Below, in pieces: positions 60,605-64,000 of a DNA stretch of 64,000 bases. The first letter of the stretch is position 1. Each line of letters begins with the position of its first letter. Source of the stretch: Heterodera schachtii (Eukaryota; Nematoda; Chromadorea; Rhabditida; Heteroderidae); assembly GCA_023374025.1 (NCBI GenBank), contig SIJG01000057.1:140751-204750 (forward strand), in the 5' to 3' direction. The notes beneath the pieces were generated by a model. The model saw only the letters and a list, made by a program, of their open reading frames with translations. It searched no databases and was not told where the DNA came from. The position numbers and the translations under genes were made by a program.

Positions 60605-61793
60605 CGTGCTGAGACGATGCGAAAAAAACTCAGTTTGGGCGATGCGAAAAAAACTCAGTGTGGGCGATGCGAAAAAAAACTCAGTGATTGTTAAATTAAA
60701 TAAATAAATTTAATTATTCGATTCAAAAAATCACGGTGCGTCCGTTAACCCTAATTTACGGCGCGGCGCAAATTTTTTTTCAAATTTTTCAATTTTTCAC
60801 ATCACTTAAAGCCGATTTTCTACATTTGTAGTAGACACAACCGGACGCCATTGATACTGTTTTGTAGAGCTCATCGAGCTGTACAAAAAAGCCGCTGGTA
60901 CCGGCACGCTTAGCTTGGGTTGGCCATCGACAGGGTCGGGGGCGAGGCTGAGGGCCCTCCGGCAGATGTGCCCGACCCATGACGGGCTCTTAATGAATGG
61001 ATCGAGAACCTGACCCGGCCTGGGAGATAGCCCTTGAAAAACTGAACAAAACATTGTTCTTAACCGGGCCGGATCGGGTTCCAGATCAGGCACTTTTGGC
61101 GCCCCGAAAGTGGTGCGATCGGCTTCCGGAAAATGACCAATCAATCACTGAGTTTTTTTTCGCATCGCCCACACTGAGTTTTTTTTTCGCATAAATAGCA
61201 TTTTTTAAAGTATGCATTTTTAAGGATTTGAAAACGAATCTAATCCATTGACGCAAAATTTTTGAATGATATCAGACCGCTCAATTAGTCCACTTATTTC
61301 AAATATTTATAAATAGACATTAAATAAAGGAATGAATATCTTTTGTGGACAAACATTTGTATAACAATTAAATATTCTTTTTTAACTTAAATAATGCAGT
61401 ATTTAATATGAAAGTAATTTTGGATTTTATTCATTTGTTAATAATTAATACTTTTACGATATTTTTAAAACTTTAGACTGTTAAATTTATATGGATTTAT
61501 TTGTTTTTATCACCAAATTTAAAAAAAAACACTATTTTCATCATTCAATTTAATTTTTAAACTTTTCCAAGTCTTTACTCTTAACGACGGGCTCCAAATG
61601 AATGGATCAAGAACCGGACCCGGCCTGTCTTGATGAACAAAAAAGTGTTCTTAACCGGGCCGGTCCGGGTTCCGGATCAGGCACCTTTGGTGCCCCGAAA
61701 GTGGTGCGATCGGCTTCCGGAAAATGACCAATCAATCACTGAGTTTTTTTCGCATCGCCCACACTGAGTTTTTTTTCGCATCGACCTAGCACC
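60605..61793. mobile_element. hAT-like element, 1,189 bp, with duplicated right end
   Basis: AGTATTTC lies at 60597-60604 and 61794-61801, an exact 8-bp target duplication. The ends are inverted (CGTGCTGAGACGATGCG and, from the right, GGTGCTAGGTCGATGCG). Just inside them are tandem units of about 25 bp built on GGGCGATGCGAAAAAAACTC followed by AGTGT: three at the left (about 60615-60690), two at the right (61737-61782). Two more occur internally at about 61143-61192, so a right-end module (about 60985-61192 and 61584-61782) is present twice in direct orientation. There is no transposase frame. Open frames of 63 to 112 codons over the GC-rich modules are non-matching in different frames and are not annotated. 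Confidence 0.83.
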
Positions 61794-61801
61794 AGTATTT
61801 C

Positions 61802-62690
61802 TCTAGGGAGCAAATTTTTGAAATAGATTTATTTAAAAATTGTATATAAATTTGCATTTCATTTATTTTATTTGCATCTGAACTTCATTCGTTAAAGCTT
61901 AGTTTTTAGGTGAGTTTCTATAAAATGAAACAATGCTTTACAACTTATTCAGAAAATAAATCTTTATTTGCTGAAATCTTGATTTTCAATTTTTCCAATA
62001 CAAAGTTCTATTTTTGTCATCGATTAATGAAATTTTGTATTTTCCAAATTTATAGTTTTATTTTGTTATTGATTAATGAAGCTTCCTTATTTTTATTAAA
62101 GAATTAGAATAATATTTTACAATTTTAAGTTATGTTGCTGAATCATCTATAATCTATTTTTATCCTTCAGATATTAATAAAAGACAAATTTTCATCTCAT
62201 TTATTGAATAAAATTATAGCAGTTAATAATAATTCTCGTTCCCAAAAAACATAATTGCGAAATCTTCGCCAGCACATTTTAACATTACAAATTTCTCCAT
62301 ATTAGGATTACGCATATTATAATTAACAGAAATTGTAATAAATTTATTTTAAATTAAAAAACATTTATAAATTTGTAAGCTTGAGAATAGCTACACTAAT
62401 ATAATAGTTGAAATATTAAAATTAAAACTTTTGCTGCAAATATGGCCAAGATAATCAACTATGTTTAAAATAATATATTTTTATTTTATTTGAGCTATTT
62501 TTATTCTAAATAAATCAATGCAATTATGTCAAGTCAAAAATATGGAAGATTTAACAATTCAATAATAATTATTTTAAATAATTAAAGGTTGTTCATTATT
62601 TCCTTATATAATTAAAATAACGAAATAGCCGACAAATAAAATGATAATTGTCTGCAATATTAAAACTATTTTGAGCTAATGTTACACTGG
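61802..62690. other. AT-rich non-coding stretch
   Basis: No supported gene. The 65-codon frame at 61910 has only composition-driven residues. Confidence 0.5.
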
Positions 62691-62699
62691 TAAAATTTA

Positions 62700-62876
62700 G
62701 ACCGTTTTTCCGGCCCAAATGGCCGTGACCTGGACAGGGACTTGGAAAATGGACCGGGACGGGATCTCGGGACCGGGGGACTCCCGGTCTTGGTGGTTTG
62801 TCTAAAATATGGGACGGGGACCGGGACCGGCAAAATCCCGGCGGGATCCCGGTCCTGTCCGGGCTCTATTGATTAT
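62700..62876. repeat. GC-rich repeat block of GGGACCGGGAC units
   Basis: A 175-bp island with many irregular GGGAC and CCGGGA units on both strands (for example GGGACGGGGACCGGGACCGG near 62812 and CCCGGTCCTGTCCGGGCTCT near 62850). Its right edge, on the minus strand, begins AGAGCCCGGACAGGA, similar to the left edge of 57668-57725. It looks like the remains of a transposon end with subterminal repeats. No target duplication was found. Confidence 0.5.
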
Positions 62877-63285
62877 ATATGAGCACATTCAAATTGTCCA
62901 ACCTTAAATATTTTACAATGTAAAATGTACATTTGTTTACGTTACTTATATTTATATAATGTTTGAAAATTTTAAAATAAATTTTTGTTTTCTTAGGTAA
63001 GGGATTTTGTAAGTGCCATTATTATTTTTTGTTGCCTACAGTAATATAATCTTTAAATTATTATTCAAATGATATTCAATTGAGGTAGACTGCACGGTGA
63101 ATCTTACTTGAACAATGTCCCGTTTTTGCCTATATAATTTTTCAGTCATTCGAACAGCCAAATATTATTTTAAACTTTTTATATTATTATTTCAATTCTT
63201 TGTATAAAATTTTATTATTTTTCTCTTTTTATTAAAATTTAATTAACTTTTTTTTTTTATTTATATTGCAATAATTTCAATCTGC

Positions 63286-63390
63286 ATGCTCCCCTACAAA
63301 TTGATCAAGGAAAATATTGACGACCTTCTCCTACAAAAACGCATCGACTTCTGCGCGTCTACACACAACTATCTTTATCGTTATTTTTAA
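63286..63390 (+). CDS. Possible small exon or micro-ORF, 34 codons
   Basis: ATG to TAA encodes MLPYKLIKENIDDLLLQKRI followed by DFCASTHNYLYRYF. The DNA is clearly less AT-rich than its flanks, and codon choice (CTC, CTA, GAC, ATC, TGC) looks coding. It may be a single exon of an unseen gene or a relic. No neighbour supports it, no domain is recognised, and the first ATG may not be the true start. Confidence 0.22.
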   Translation: MLPYKLIKENIDDLLLQKRIDFCASTHNYLYRYF

Positions 63391-63399
63391 TAATTAAAA

Positions 63400-63900
63400 A
63401 ATATTGTATTTTTCCCAAAAGAAATTTTTCGCAGTTGTTTGGTCTAACGACTTCAATTTATTAATTAAAATTTTTGTTGAGGTTATTTTCTTATATTTTA
63501 AAAATCTATTTTTTTGAATTTTATTTTTGTTCTATTTCGTTATCTTTTAAATTTGAAAAAATAATTATTAGTTGGTTACTTAGTTAGTAGATCTTTTGAT
63601 TATTTGCAATTGATTCGATATTATTTTCCTTTCATAATAAAACAAATATAAACTGAATTGCTTAATAATTTTCTCGATTTTACATTGTAAATTTATATCT
63701 CTTGTGTTTTTAAAAAAAGAAATAATCATAAGTTATTTGATTTTATTATTTTGTATTAATTTTTTTTCCAATATTCTTTTATAATATGTTTTATTTTAAA
63801 AAATATATTAAATTAAAATTATTTATAAACATTTAATATAATTTATGGAAATATTCTATTTTTTCATTTTTCTAAAATCGTTTTAAAAAAATAAAACTTA
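63400..63900. other. AT-rich non-coding stretch
   Basis: Nothing supported between the micro-ORF and the tandem duplication at the window end. Confidence 0.5.
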
Positions 63901-63916
63901 TTAAAAAAAATTAAAA

Positions 63917-63990
63917 TCTTATTAAAAAATATTGGCATTCATATTTTGCAATTAAATTCTTATTAGAAAATATTGGCATTCATATTTTGC
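63917..63990 (+). repeat. Tandem duplication near the window end
   Basis: AAAATATTGGCATTCATATT is preceded by CTTATTA and occurs twice, about 42 bp apart, with one or two differences. Confidence 0.8.
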
Positions 63991-64000
63991 CATGTTTTTA

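Noticed and set aside
60789..61194. Frames of 63 to 112 codons in the 60.6-kb element
   Set aside because: The duplicated module at 61584-61782 does not preserve the same open frames, so protein selection is unlikely.
1..64000. CRISPR arrays, operons or bacterial regulatory sites
   Set aside because: No regularly spaced identical repeats with unique spacers and no bacterial gene organisation. The spliced gene and transposon content indicate a eukaryote.

Overview
The window looks like a piece of a very AT-rich animal nuclear genome (about four-fifths A+T by eye). No bacterial-style gene packing is present. The only gene with a supportable multi-exon structure has 40 to 106 bp AT-rich introns with GT..AG ends, much higher GC in exons than introns, and short T-rich acceptors ending in GCAG, TTTAG or TTCAG. 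Together with LINE, Helitron and hAT-type relics, this fits a nematode, perhaps a plant-parasitic tylenchid. That assignment is inference; no rRNA, conserved housekeeping gene or organelle gene confirms it.

Layout. 0-3.6 kb: one arm of a fold-back repeat family at the window edge, then a minus-strand six-exon gene (869-2116) encoding a protein with three CCHC zinc knuckles and a Cys-rich C-terminus, then ends of dispersed repeats. 3.6-10.1 kb: AT desert. 10.1-14.1 kb: a patch with five long poly-G tracts, a 400-bp purine tract and a 697-bp hAT-like element with a perfect 8-bp target duplication. 16.1-18.5 kb: a repeat graveyard holding a Helitron helicase pseudogene (minus), a second fold-back arm and a broken viral-type glycoprotein gene (plus). 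18.6-40 kb: AT desert with segmental duplications, including a 716-bp block repeated without indels 8,498 bp apart, and a second hAT-like element (28527-29054). 40.6-41.5 kb: a 902-bp fold-back element with 8-bp target duplication, related to the arms at 1 and 16.8 kb. 49.6-53.6 kb: a tRNA 5' half, a 1,078-bp hAT-like element carrying a tRNA-like sequence, and a 5'-truncated LINE with an open 375-codon reverse transcriptase frame. 60.6-61.8 kb: a 1,189-bp hAT-like element whose right-end module is present twice.

The genes do not form a pathway. Apart from the zinc-knuckle gene, essentially all recognisable sequence is mobile or virus-derived. The most informative points are the zinc-knuckle gene isolated in a desert, the degraded viral-type glycoprotein, five elements bounded by exact 8-bp target duplications, a GC-rich hairpin motif shared by two otherwise different elements, and the indel-free duplicated block beside its own diverged relative.
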